From assembly GCF_036881715.1 (NCBI RefSeq), contig NZ_JBAKBF010000005.1, positions 1 through 64,000 of the forward strand: a stretch of DNA of 64,000 nt, given 5' to 3'. Origin of the DNA: Pannonibacter anstelovis (GTDB lineage Bacteria > Pseudomonadota > Alphaproteobacteria > Rhizobiales > Stappiaceae). The notes under the pieces are model-generated. The model was not told the DNA's origin. It searched no databases and saw nothing but the letters and a program-made list of their open reading frames with translations. Within the stretch, counting starts at the first letter, position 1. The number at the start of each line of letters is the position of its first letter. Position numbers and translations under genes: made by a program. Below, piece after piece: positions 8,436 through 16,083 of this stretch.

Positions 8436-9290
8436 TTAACCCTTCACGGCTTCGGCAACCATGACGGACAGCGGCGTCGTGGGACGGCCTGTCAGGCTGG
8501 AGAGGGTCTTGCTGTTGTCTTCCAGATCGCCCTTGGCGGTGCAGGTGTCGCAGTCAGCCAGGATTGCGGCAAAGCCTTCCGGCAAGCCCACCTGAACGAG
8601 AACATCCTTGTAGGCCGCTTCCGGGAGATTGGTATAGGTCACCGGCTTGCCCGAGGCGCGGGACAGTTCAGCTGCATAGTCTGCTTTGCTGAAGGATGTG
8701 TCGCCGGCGAGTTCGTAGACGGTGCCGGAAGAGGCGCCCTTGCGCAGGACCTCTGCTGCGGCGGCGGCATAATCGGCGCGGGCTGCAGCGGAGATGCGGC
8801 CTTCTCCCGAGGCGCCAACGACGCCATGGGCGATTTCTGCCTGCACAGCCGAGAGGTAGTTTTCAATGTACCAGCCATTGCGCAGCAGGACGTAGTTGAG
8901 GCCAGAGGCCGCGAGCATGTCTTCGGTGGCCTTGTGCTCACCGGCAAGGATCATGCTGGACTGCTGCGCGCGCAGTACGCTGGTGTAAAGGACAAGGCCC
9001 ACTCCGGCAGCCTTAGCGGCATCGATGACGGCCTTGTGCTGCGGGATGCGCTGACCGACTTCGCTGCCGGAAATGAGCAGGAGGCGGTCAACACCGGAGA
9101 GCGCGGGGGTGAGGGTTTCCGGCTTTGCATAGTCGAAGGCCACCACTTTCACGCCGCGGGCGGCCAGATCAGCAACCTTTTCCGGTGACCGGACAAGCAG
9201 GCGCAGGGTGGCTGCGGGTTCTGTGGCAAGCAGGTTTTCCACGACGAGGCGGCCAAGCTGGCCGGAGGCCCCGGTGATTGCGAGTTTCAT
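8436..9290 (-). CDS. qorB: NAD(P)H:quinone oxidoreductase, QorB/YtfG type (atypical SDR)
   Basis: A 284-residue cytosolic NmrA-like short-chain dehydrogenase. It begins MKLAITGASGQLGRLVVENL, with the dinucleotide-binding GASGQLG loop at 7-13. LLLISGSEVGQRIPQHKAVIDAA and LLRNGWYIENY are typical of E. coli YtfG/QorB, which reduces quinones with NADPH. The ATG at 9290 has GGAG 8 bases ahead; upstream in-frame codons would add residues not expected in this family. It is divergent from an HxlR regulator carrying a conserved cysteine, as with E. coli ytfG-ytfH, so induction by quinones or reactive electrophiles is likely. Confidence 0.88.
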   Translation of the reverse strand: MKLAITGASGQLGRLVVENLLATEPAATLRLLVRSPEKVADLAARGVKVVAFDYAKPETLTPALSGVDRLLLISGSEVGQRIPQHKAVIDAAKAAGVGLVLYTSVLRAQQSSMILAGEHKATEDMLAASGLNYVLLRNGWYIENYLSAVQAEIAHGVVGASGEGRISAAARADYAAAAAEVLRKGASSGTVYELAGDTSFSKADYAAELSRASGKPVTYTNLPEAAYKDVLVQVGLPEGFAAILADCDTCTAKGDLEDNSKTLSSLTGRPTTPLSVMVAEAVKG

Positions 9291-9356
9291 ATGCGGCTCC
9301 ATCTGCTGCTTTGCTCCGGCGGGCCGCCGGAGCAGTGCGATGAGGCAGATATGCGC

Positions 9357-9383
9357 TATGTACTTTCTTTTGGAAAGTACATA
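9357..9383. promoter_or_regulatory. Operator-like palindrome in the qorB-qorR intergenic region
   Basis: Perfect 11-bp arms TATGTACTTTC and GAAAGTACATA separated by 5 bases, midway between the divergent starts. The GTAC-containing repeat is the kind of site bound by HxlR-family dimers, and the adjacent gene encodes one. Binding by that protein is inferred. Confidence 0.75.
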
Positions 9384-9442
9384 CAATTTGGTTAGTTAGA
9401 GGAGAGGTAACTCAACTGGATGTGCCTTTCGGGAGAAAAGAT

Positions 9443-9901
9443 ATGGAAAACAGCACCTTGGATAGGGATGAAAAAATCTCTGGCGACGCTGGAAATGTGG
9501 AGGGAAGCCCGGATCTGGTTTCAGGCCAGCCACTTTCGGAGCTGATGCGCCGGGGCGCGCTGTTTAGCGTAGCCTGTCCTTCGCGGGAAATTCTCAATCA
9601 CCTGACGAGCCGCTGGGGCGTGCTGATCCTGCTGGCGCTGCTGGAGGGTACACACCGGTTCAGCGAGCTGCGCCGCAAGGTGGGTGGAGTGAGCGAGAAG
9701 ATGCTGGCTCAGACGCTGCAGCAGCTGGAGGGAGATTGCATGATCGACCGGGTGTCGCTGCCTGTGGTGCCGCCGCATGTGGAGTACAGCCTGACGCCGC
9801 TGGGGCGCGAGGCAGCTGAACGGGTAAAGACCCTTGCGGACTGGCTCGAGGTGAACACGCCAGACATCATGGCGGCCAAGGCGGAGCGAACGAGCCGCTG
9901 A
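9443..9901 (+). CDS. HxlR-family transcriptional regulator (QorR/YtfH-like redox sensor)
   Basis: A 152-residue winged-helix regulator. After a ~35-residue polar N-terminal tail, the HxlR domain begins at ACPSREILNHLTSRWGVLILLALL; the cysteine at position 45 matches the redox or quinone-reactive cysteine of YtfH/QorR and HypR-type members. The recognition helix region is RFSELRRKVGGVSEKMLAQTL and the wing follows at HVEYSLTPLG. The start was set at ATG 9443, 7 bases after GGGAG; a GTG 21 bases upstream is less well placed. It probably represses qorB and itself through the palindrome at 9357-9383. Confidence 0.88.
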   Translation: MENSTLDRDEKISGDAGNVEGSPDLVSGQPLSELMRRGALFSVACPSREILNHLTSRWGVLILLALLEGTHRFSELRRKVGGVSEKMLAQTLQQLEGDCMIDRVSLPVVPPHVEYSLTPLGREAAERVKTLADWLEVNTPDIMAAKAERTSR

Positions 9902-10065
9902 ATCAGGTTGCTTCAGTGAAGAGGCAGGGGCCGGCACTTTTCGGGTCTTTTCCCGCCTCGATGCCTCTGTGCACTAAGCTTAGCGGCTTCAAGCTGCTTC
10001 ACGTTCGTTGCGTGGGTTTGGAGCAGCGGTTCTTCCGGTAGCCGCCGTCATCAGGAGGGAAACAT

Positions 10066-10437
10066 ATGTCCGTAGCAACTGCCAGCTCTCAGCCCGGCGA
10101 GATCGAGACTGCACGCAAGGAGGTTGAGGCTGCTCTTGTGCAAAAGGCCCTGGAGGACGCGGACTTCCGGGGGCGCCTCGTTCGTGACCCGCAAAGCGCG
10201 CTGAAAGAGCTGCTAGGGTTCAACCCCATTCCGAACTACACCATCCGGGTTATTGAAGAGCAGCCTGGTGAAGTCGTGCTTGTGCTGCCGCGTCCGCTGG
10301 AAATTGACGAGTTGCCCGATGAACTGCTCGATCTGGCGGCGGGCGGAACGACTACTGCATTGATAGCAACTCTCTATTCAGGAACCATATTGTTGGGTGC
10401 CAGGGTCGCGAGTGTTGCAAAGAAGTGTGAGCGCTGA
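10066..10437 (+). CDS. NHLP leader-type RiPP precursor peptide (orphan)
   Basis: A 123-residue protein whose first ~94 residues read as the nitrile-hydratase-like leader of proteusin/TOMM-type natural product precursors: VQKALEDADFRGRLVRDPQSAL, then LLGFNPIPNYTIRVIEEQ, EVVLVLPRP, and the end ELPDELLDLAAGG. The double glycine at 93-94 is a typical leader cleavage site. The predicted core is the last 29 residues: rich in Thr/Ser/Ala/Leu, hydrophobic in the middle, ending KKCER with one cysteine. Strong Shine-Dalgarno AGGAGGGA. No maturation enzyme, peptidase-containing ABC transporter or immunity gene lies nearby, so the partner genes, if any, are elsewhere. A catalytic nitrile hydratase subunit is excluded by length and by absence of the metal-binding motif. 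Confidence 0.8.
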   Translation: MSVATASSQPGEIETARKEVEAALVQKALEDADFRGRLVRDPQSALKELLGFNPIPNYTIRVIEEQPGEVVLVLPRPLEIDELPDELLDLAAGGTTTALIATLYSGTILLGARVASVAKKCER

Positions 10438-10447
10438 GGGCTGAAAG

Positions 10448-11164
10448 TCAGCTGCCGCGCGGTGCCCGCCAGCCCGCAGCAATGGCTTCGGCTTCCGAAC
10501 AGAACCAGCGCTCGCCTGTGCTTTCGGTGATGCTGGTGCGGGCGTAGGAGGCGGACCAGGGCATGTGATAGATGCGCCCGTTCTTCGAGATGTTCCCCTT
10601 GATCGGGCATTCCTTTTGCGCGTCTGCTGAGGCCTGTACGTGCCGCTCAGCGCTGGCATTCTGCCACTTGGCGGCCCTGAAATCCCAGGGGGCTTCGGCT
10701 GTGCCTGCAAATATGCCCGCCTTGCCAGCGCGCGCGCGGGTCTCTTCGGCAACGTAGCTAGAGGAATAGCGGACGAATGCGAAGGCGTGTCCGCTTTCCA
10801 CCATGGCGGCGTTCACGTTGAGCGCGCCGGAATAGCAGGTACCCAAACGTCGGCCGTAGTCATCAAGCGTGGCGCCCCTGCAAACCACCGGCCCGTTTGC
10901 AAGGAACGTCCTGAGGGCATCTGCCGCTTCCTTGCCACAACGGTACTCTTTGCCCGTTGGCGTCAGGCAGCGTTGTGCCAGCTCCGGCGCATCAATCCCC
11001 TCCAGGCGGATCTTTTCACCGTTGAGCACAATCGTGTCGCCATCGGTGACCTTCAGTGCCTGAAGCGTGAGAGGGGCTGCGCCACCGGCGATGCACGCGG
11101 CTATAACCGGCGCGCAAAGCAGAAGGGAGCTCCGGAGGAAATGCCGGATTGCGTTTGTTTTCAA
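10448..11164 (-). CDS. Secreted thermonuclease family protein (SNase-like)
   Basis: 238 residues. Signal sequence with a possible lipobox (VIAAC, Cys near 24), then a staphylococcal-nuclease-like OB fold: VTDGDTIVLNGEKIRLEGIDAPE carries the Asp-Gly-Asp and Arg/Asp of the active site, and DDYGRRLGTC the second arginine region. Family members cleave DNA and RNA outside the cytoplasm. The last ~55 residues (CPIKGNISKNGRIYHMPW ... GERWFCSEAEAIAAGWR) are a small cysteine-containing module often attached to such nucleases in proteobacteria. It converges on the RiPP precursor gene with a 10-base gap and is divergent from sodB. Confidence 0.88.
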   Translation of the reverse strand: MKTNAIRHFLRSSLLLCAPVIAACIAGGAAPLTLQALKVTDGDTIVLNGEKIRLEGIDAPELAQRCLTPTGKEYRCGKEAADALRTFLANGPVVCRGATLDDYGRRLGTCYSGALNVNAAMVESGHAFAFVRYSSSYVAEETRARAGKAGIFAGTAEAPWDFRAAKWQNASAERHVQASADAQKECPIKGNISKNGRIYHMPWSASYARTSITESTGERWFCSEAEAIAAGWRAPRGS

Positions 11165-11502
11165 AGCGGTAATCCCGGAATCAGGCGAGGTCTATGTGGC
11201 TGTGAGCGAAGTTTGGGGAGCAGGGGTTAACGGGCTGTTAAGAACTTGCTTCCCGTTTTAAGGACGCACGGATTTCGCCCTTGTGAGTGCGGGGAAGCGC
11301 GCAACGCTGCGCGCCTGAAATGGTTCCAGCTAATAAACCAAGAAATATATTTTTTTATTTGCCTGCACGCATTGCTCACGAGCGAGAAGACGCCTATTTT
11401 GCATCCCGGCGCGAGCTGCTTCCCCGCAGCTCCGAAAGGGCCGGGCCAGCATGATTGAATGCAGCCGGGCCGCACCACAGCTTTCCTGAAGGAGGATTTG
11501 CC
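11165..11502. other. Divergent intergenic region, nuclease / sodB
   Basis: Should hold both promoters. Notable are an A/T tract near 11340-11362, a small hairpin GCGCGCA-ACGC-TGCGCGC at 11297-11314 without a T run, and the sodB Shine-Dalgarno GAAGGAGGA. No coding signal and no confident promoter or iron-box match. Confidence 0.4.
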
Positions 11503-12105
11503 ATGTCTTTCGAACTTCCCGAACTGCCGTATGCCTATGACGCTCTTGGCCCCTACATGTCCAAGGAGACGCTTGAGTATCACCACGACAAGCACCATCA
11601 GGCCTATGTGACCAACGGCAACAACCTGCTGAAGGACAGCGGCCTCGAAGGCAAGACGCTGGAAGAGATCGTCAAGGAGAGCTTCGGCAAGAACGCCGGC
11701 CTCTTCAACAACGCTGGCCAGCACTACAACCATATCCATTTCTGGAAGTGGATGAAGCCGAATGGCGGCGGCAAGTCCATCCCGGGCGCTCTGGCCAAGG
11801 CCATCGACAGCGATCTGGGCGGCTATGACAAGTTCCGCGCCGACTTCATCGCTGCCGGCACCACCCAGTTCGGTTCCGGCTGGGCCTGGGTTGCCGTCAA
11901 GGATGGCAAGCTGATCATCTCCAAGACCGCCAACGGCGAAAGCCCGCTGGTGCAGGGCGCGTCCCCGATCCTCGGCGTCGACGTGTGGGAGCACTCCTAC
12001 TACATCGACTACCGCAACGCTCGTCCGAAGTATCTCGAGGCCTTCGTCGACAACCTGATCAACTGGGACTATGTCCTGGAAATGTACGAAGCCGCTACCA
12101 AGTAA
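11503..12105 (+). CDS. sodB: Superoxide dismutase, Fe type
   Basis: 200 residues, standard length. It converts superoxide to hydrogen peroxide and oxygen in the cytoplasm. Metal ligands are visible in order: His27 in EYHHDKHHQAYV, His in QHYNHIHFW, and Asp/His in DVWEHSYYIDY. The start MSFELPELPYAYDALGPYMS aligns with E. coli SodB; a longer in-frame extension upstream lacks a ribosome site, while GAAGGAGGA precedes this ATG. GSGWAWV and the SodB-like start favour iron over manganese. Followed by a clear terminator. Confidence 0.93.
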   Translation: MSFELPELPYAYDALGPYMSKETLEYHHDKHHQAYVTNGNNLLKDSGLEGKTLEEIVKESFGKNAGLFNNAGQHYNHIHFWKWMKPNGGGKSIPGALAKAIDSDLGGYDKFRADFIAAGTTQFGSGWAWVAVKDGKLIISKTANGESPLVQGASPILGVDVWEHSYYIDYRNARPKYLEAFVDNLINWDYVLEMYEAATK

Positions 12106-12121
12106 GCTTCAGTTTCGTTGA

Positions 12122-12148
12122 AAGGCCCGGCCTCGCGCCGGGCCTTTT
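12122..12148 (+). terminator. Intrinsic terminator after sodB
   Basis: 9-bp stem AAGGCCCGG / CCGGGCCTT with a 7-nt loop, ending in four T. Confidence 0.85.
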
Positions 12149-12172
12149 GGCATTGAAGGGGAGGCAGAGAGC

Positions 12173-12622
12173 ATGACCATCCGGCTTCGCGGACATCATC
12201 TGCTGTGCATGCTGACCTTCGTTGGGGAGGGCTATTCCCCTCGCTTTGTTGCCAACTATGCGAAGATCATCCGGCGGATGAGGGCGGGTGAGCCGGTGTT
12301 GATCGTGCAAGGGCCCGACGACATCTGTGCGCCGCTTCTGGCCGCAGACGCTCCCCATTGTCACCGCGACAGCGTTCTGGAGCGTGACCGGCTTGCTCTC
12401 GAAAGTGCCGGTGCCTTGCTTGGGCGCCAGCTGGAGGCTGGCAGCGTGGTGGTTATTGACGAGCACCTGCTGAACCGGATGCAGCATGGATTTGCTTCGG
12501 GCGAACTCCGGGCGGCTTGCAGTGGCTGCGAATGGTCGGGCCTGTGCGACAAGGTTGCCAAGGCAGGATTTGAGGGGACACGGTTGATGGACGGGCAGGG
12601 GGCTGACCCGGCAAGTGTTTGA
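12173..12622 (+). CDS. DUF1284 domain protein, probable iron-sulfur binding
   Basis: 149 residues. It starts MTIRLRGHHLLCMLTFVGEGYS, the DUF1284 hallmark, and contains six cysteines including CHRD and CSGCEWSGLC, a pattern that suggests an iron-sulfur cluster. The function of the family is not known. GGGGAGG lies 8 bases before the ATG. It follows the sodB terminator in the same direction, so it probably has its own promoter or receives limited read-through. Any link to oxidative stress is inference from position only. Confidence 0.82.
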   Translation: MTIRLRGHHLLCMLTFVGEGYSPRFVANYAKIIRRMRAGEPVLIVQGPDDICAPLLAADAPHCHRDSVLERDRLALESAGALLGRQLEAGSVVVIDEHLLNRMQHGFASGELRAACSGCEWSGLCDKVAKAGFEGTRLMDGQGADPASV

Positions 12623-12905
12623 TTCGCCCCTTTTCCGTGCAGACGGAGTTCTGGTTGTGCGGTGCAAGATAAAAACTCCGCTCATGTAGCACCTGCAGCC
12701 AAAAAGGCTCTGCTCAGCGCTTTTTCATTCCGCAGTGCCGCAAAGCAAGGGCGCGCAAACTTGCGATTATGGCGAAAAGTGGTCTCCGCTCCCTTGTGCA
12801 GAGCCCGGACAGAGCCTAACTCGATCAAAAATCTTAACTCTCGGCCGCTACTCTGAGAGTCCCGATCTGCATGTATTGGCAATTTGCCCTAGCCGAAGAG
12901 TGAGC

Positions 12906-15284
12906 ATGACACCCGCCGCACTCGACACGACCATCCTCGCCGTGCTTGCGCCCTTCGCGGCTGCAATCATCGCACCAATCGCCACCAAAGCGCTGAAGCA
13001 CAATGCGGCCTGGCTGCTTGCCATTGTGCCGCTTCTGATCTTCCTGCACTTCACCCGCTTCGTGCCGGGTGTGTCTGAAGGCGAAGTCTACACTATTGCG
13101 AAGGAATGGGTGCCCGCCTATGGCGTCACCCTTTCTTTTTATCTGGACGGGCTCTCGACACTGTTTGCGATGCTGATCTCCGGGATCGGCACCTTCATCA
13201 TTCTGTATGCAGGAGGCTACCTGAAGGGGCATCCGCAGCAGGGCCGGTTTTTCTCGTTCCTGTTCATGTTCATGGGGGCGATGCTGGGGCTGGTGACGAG
13301 CGACAACCTGTTGTCGCTGTTTATCTTCTGGGAACTGACCTCGATCACGTCCTTCCTGCTGATCGGGTTTGATCACCTCAGGGCCGCCTCCCGCCGTGCT
13401 GCGTTGCAGGCGCTGCTGGTGACCGGGGGCGGCGGACTGGCGCTGCTGGCTGGCTTCCTGCTGATCATGCAGGTGACCGGCATGTCGCAGATGTCGCAGG
13501 TGCTGGCGGGCGGCGATGTGCTGCGCAACAGCGGCCTCTATCTGCCGATCCTCATCCTCGTTCTGGGCGGCGCCTTCACCAAATCGGCGCAGTTCCCGTT
13601 CCACTTCTGGCTTCCCAACGCCATGGAAGCTCCGACCCCGGTGTCGGCATTCCTGCACTCGGCCACGATGGTGAAGGCTGGCGTCTATCTGCTGATGCGT
13701 ATGCATCCCGCCCTTGGTGGCACCGAAGTCTGGATGACCGTTCTGCCGCTGTTCGGCGGGATCACACTGCTGGTGGGGACGATCCTGGCTGTTCGCCAGA
13801 CCGACCTGAAGCTGATGCTGGCCTATACGACGGTCGCCTCGCTCGGCCTTCTGGTCATGCTCACCGGCACCAGTTCGCAGAAGGCGCTGGAAGGGGCTGT
13901 GCTCTATCTGCTGGCGCACTCCCTGTTCAAGGGCGCTCTGTTCATGGTTGCCGGTATCATCGACCATGAGACGGGTACGCGCGATGTGACGAAGCTGGGC
14001 GGTTTGCGCAAGGCGATGCCGATCACCTTTGCGGCTGCTGCGCTTGCCGGGCTTTCCATGGCGGGTCTGCCGCCGTTCATCGGCTTCATCGCAAAGGAAG
14101 TGCTGTATTACGGCACCTGGGGCCTTTCCAGCGGTGCGCTGCTTGTCACGGCGGTCGCTGTGGTGGGCAATGCGCTGATGCTGGTGATTGCGGCCGCTGT
14201 TGCGATCAAGCCGTTCTTTGGGCCTGAGGTGCATACGCCCAAGCATGCCCATGAAGGCCCTGTGCTGCTGTGGGCCGGACCTGTGGTCCTGTCGCTGACC
14301 GGCCTTGCCGCCGCGCTGCTGGCTCATTCAACGGGTGAGCTGTTCATCGGGCCGATGCTGTCCTCGCTGGTGGGTGCGCAGACGGCTGTGGAGCTGCACC
14401 TCATCCCTGGCTACATCTCCGCGCCGCTGATCCTCTCTATCATTACCGTGGCGCTGGGGATCGGGCTGTTCCTGATGCTTGGCCGCTTGCGTGCGGCTGT
14501 GGCCGGTGTGCTGAAGGCCATCGGCTGGGGACCCGACAAGGGCTTCGACCAGTTTGTGGCTGCCATTGTAAAGCTCTCCACCGGCGTCACCCGCCTGCTG
14601 CAGGGCGGCTCGATGCAGACCTATATGGCCGTTGTCTTCCTCGCCACGGGCGCTGCGCTGCTGTTGCCTGCAGTCTTTGCCAATGGCATGCCGCAGGTTC
14701 CTGAGTGGCCGGATTTCCGCTTCTATGAGTGGGCTGTGATCCTGATCGCAGTGGCCGGTCTTGGTGCGGTTCTTGTGGCAAACACACGGCTGACAGCGAT
14801 CGTGACGCTTGGCATTCAGGGCTTTGCCGTGGCGCTGATCTTCATGCTGTTTGGCGCGCCGGACCTGAGCTTCACCCAGTTCATGGTGGAAACGCTGTCT
14901 GTGGTGATCCTCGCCCTTGTCATGACCCGGCTCAATCTGTCGCCGCGTGACCATCGCCCGATGGTGGCACGGATTGTCAGCGTGGCAATTGCGGCCGCTG
15001 TTGGCCTTGGCTTCACGCTGGTGCTTTTGGCAATCACGCAGCAGCCGTTCGATTCCCGCCTGTCTGACTTCTTCAGCCAGTACAGCCGCGTGATCGCGCA
15101 CGGGCGTAACATCGTCAACGTGATCATCGTCGACTTCCGCGGCTTTGATACGCTGGGCGAAATCTCGGTGGTGGTGCTGACGGGTCTGTCCGTGCTGGCC
15201 CTGATCCGCATCCGCACCAAGCCGGATGCGTCAGCTCCGAAGGCCAGCAAGTCCCCGAAAGCCAAGACGGTGGAGGCACGCTGA
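12906..15284 (+). CDS. mnhA: Na+/H+ antiporter subunit A (MnhA/MrpA/PhaA)
   Basis: 792 residues, the largest subunit of the seven-protein Mrp antiporter, which exchanges Na+ or K+ for protons across the inner membrane and is related to complex I subunits NuoL and NuoM. N-terminal ~500 residues form the proton-conducting antiporter core (FFSFLFMFMGAMLGLV, KSAQFPFHFWLPNAMEAPTPVSAFLHSATMVKAG). The C-terminal third carries the MnhA-specific part with GAPDLSFTQFMVETLSV and DFRGFDTLGEISVV. Start at ATG 12906 (MTPAALDTTILAVLAP); the 57 upstream in-frame codons are polar and lack a ribosome site. First gene of the operon; its stop overlaps the mnhB start (TGATG). Confidence 0.93.
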   Translation: MTPAALDTTILAVLAPFAAAIIAPIATKALKHNAAWLLAIVPLLIFLHFTRFVPGVSEGEVYTIAKEWVPAYGVTLSFYLDGLSTLFAMLISGIGTFIILYAGGYLKGHPQQGRFFSFLFMFMGAMLGLVTSDNLLSLFIFWELTSITSFLLIGFDHLRAASRRAALQALLVTGGGGLALLAGFLLIMQVTGMSQMSQVLAGGDVLRNSGLYLPILILVLGGAFTKSAQFPFHFWLPNAMEAPTPVSAFLHSATMVKAGVYLLMRMHPALGGTEVWMTVLPLFGGITLLVGTILAVRQTDLKLMLAYTTVASLGLLVMLTGTSSQKALEGAVLYLLAHSLFKGALFMVAGIIDHETGTRDVTKLGGLRKAMPITFAAAALAGLSMAGLPPFIGFIAKEVLYYGTWGLSSGALLVTAVAVVGNALMLVIAAAVAIKPFFGPEVHTPKHAHEGPVLLWAGPVVLSLTGLAAALLAHSTGELFIGPMLSSLVGAQTAVELHLIPGYISAPLILSIITVALGIGLFLMLGRLRAAVAGVLKAIGWGPDKGFDQFVAAIVKLSTGVTRLLQGGSMQTYMAVVFLATGAALLLPAVFANGMPQVPEWPDFRFYEWAVILIAVAGLGAVLVANTRLTAIVTLGIQGFAVALIFMLFGAPDLSFTQFMVETLSVVILALVMTRLNLSPRDHRPMVARIVSVAIAAAVGLGFTLVLLAITQQPFDSRLSDFFSQYSRVIAHGRNIVNVIIVDFRGFDTLGEISVVVLTGLSVLALIRIRTKPDASAPKASKSPKAKTVEAR

Positions 15285-15703
15285 TGCGCACGATCATCTT
15301 CCGCACATTTGCGCCCTATATCGCGGCTCTGATGGTGCTGTTCTCCATCTTCGTGCTGTTGCGCGGCCATAATGAGCCGGGCGGCGGCTTCATCGGCGGC
15401 CTGATTGCGGCCTCTGCACTGGCGATCTACGGCATCGCCTGCGGTGTGGACGGTGTCCGCAGGGCCATCGGCGTGCATCCAATGAGCCTGGCAGCCTTCG
15501 GTTTGCTTCTGGCTGCGGTTGCCGGATTGCTGTCGGCCTTCATGGGGCAGGCTTACATGACCAGCCAGTGGGCTACGGTTCATGTCTTTGGCACGGCGGT
15601 GGACCTGTCCACCCCGATGTTCTTCGACATCGGAGTTTATCTTGTCGTGGTGGGTGCCATCGGCTCCATCGCGCTCGCGCTTGAGGAAAGGGAGAGCGAC
15701 TGA
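15284..15703 (+). CDS. mnhB: Na+/H+ antiporter subunit B (MnhB)
   Basis: 139 residues, four membrane helices. The MnhB-domain signature is clear: FSIFVLLRGHNEPGGGFIGGL near the start and DIGVYLVVVGAI near the end. It belongs to the membrane arm of the Mrp complex. TGATG overlaps at both ends show tight translational coupling with mnhA and mnhC. Confidence 0.93.
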   Translation: MRTIIFRTFAPYIAALMVLFSIFVLLRGHNEPGGGFIGGLIAASALAIYGIACGVDGVRRAIGVHPMSLAAFGLLLAAVAGLLSAFMGQAYMTSQWATVHVFGTAVDLSTPMFFDIGVYLVVVGAIGSIALALEERESD

Positions 15704-16080
15704 TGGAAGCTGGACTGTCCATCCTCATCGGCCTGTTCTTCACCGTGGCCGTTTATCTGATGCTGTCGCGCATGTTTGTGCGGATGCTGATCGGCGTCGT
15801 GATCCTCGGCAATGCGGTCAACATGCTGATCTTCGTCAATGGCCGGCTGACCCGCGAAGTGCCGCCGCTGATTCCTCTCGATCAGGCTACAGTGACGCAG
15901 GCAACCGCCAATCCGCTGCCGCAGGCCCTGGTGCTGACGGCCATCGTGATTTCTTTCTCCTTCTTCGCCTTCCTGCTGGTGCTGGCCTACCGCACCTATC
16001 AGGAACTGGGCACCGATGACGTGAACGACATGCGCATCGCCGAGCCCAAGGGTGAAGCCGGTCCTCCGCAGGGGTACTGA
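15703..16080 (+). CDS. mnhC: Na+/H+ antiporter subunit C (MnhC, NuoK-like)
   Basis: 125 residues, three membrane helices with the NuoK-like core (VRMLIGVVILGNAVNMLIF, then PQALVLTAIVISFSFFAFLL). Homologous to complex I NuoK. The start overlaps the mnhB stop, and mnhD follows after 3 bases. Confidence 0.93.
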   Translation: MEAGLSILIGLFFTVAVYLMLSRMFVRMLIGVVILGNAVNMLIFVNGRLTREVPPLIPLDQATVTQATANPLPQALVLTAIVISFSFFAFLLVLAYRTYQELGTDDVNDMRIAEPKGEAGPPQGY

Positions 16081-16083
16081 TCC

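Noticed and set aside
10066..10437. Nitrile hydratase alpha subunit (enzyme)
   Set aside because: Only the leader-like part is present; the metal-binding Cys motif and about half of the enzyme length are missing, and a Gly-Gly leader end is visible.
11297..11314. Hairpin before sodB as a terminator or riboswitch
   Set aside because: Only a 7-bp stem, no T run and no conserved RNA motif recognised.
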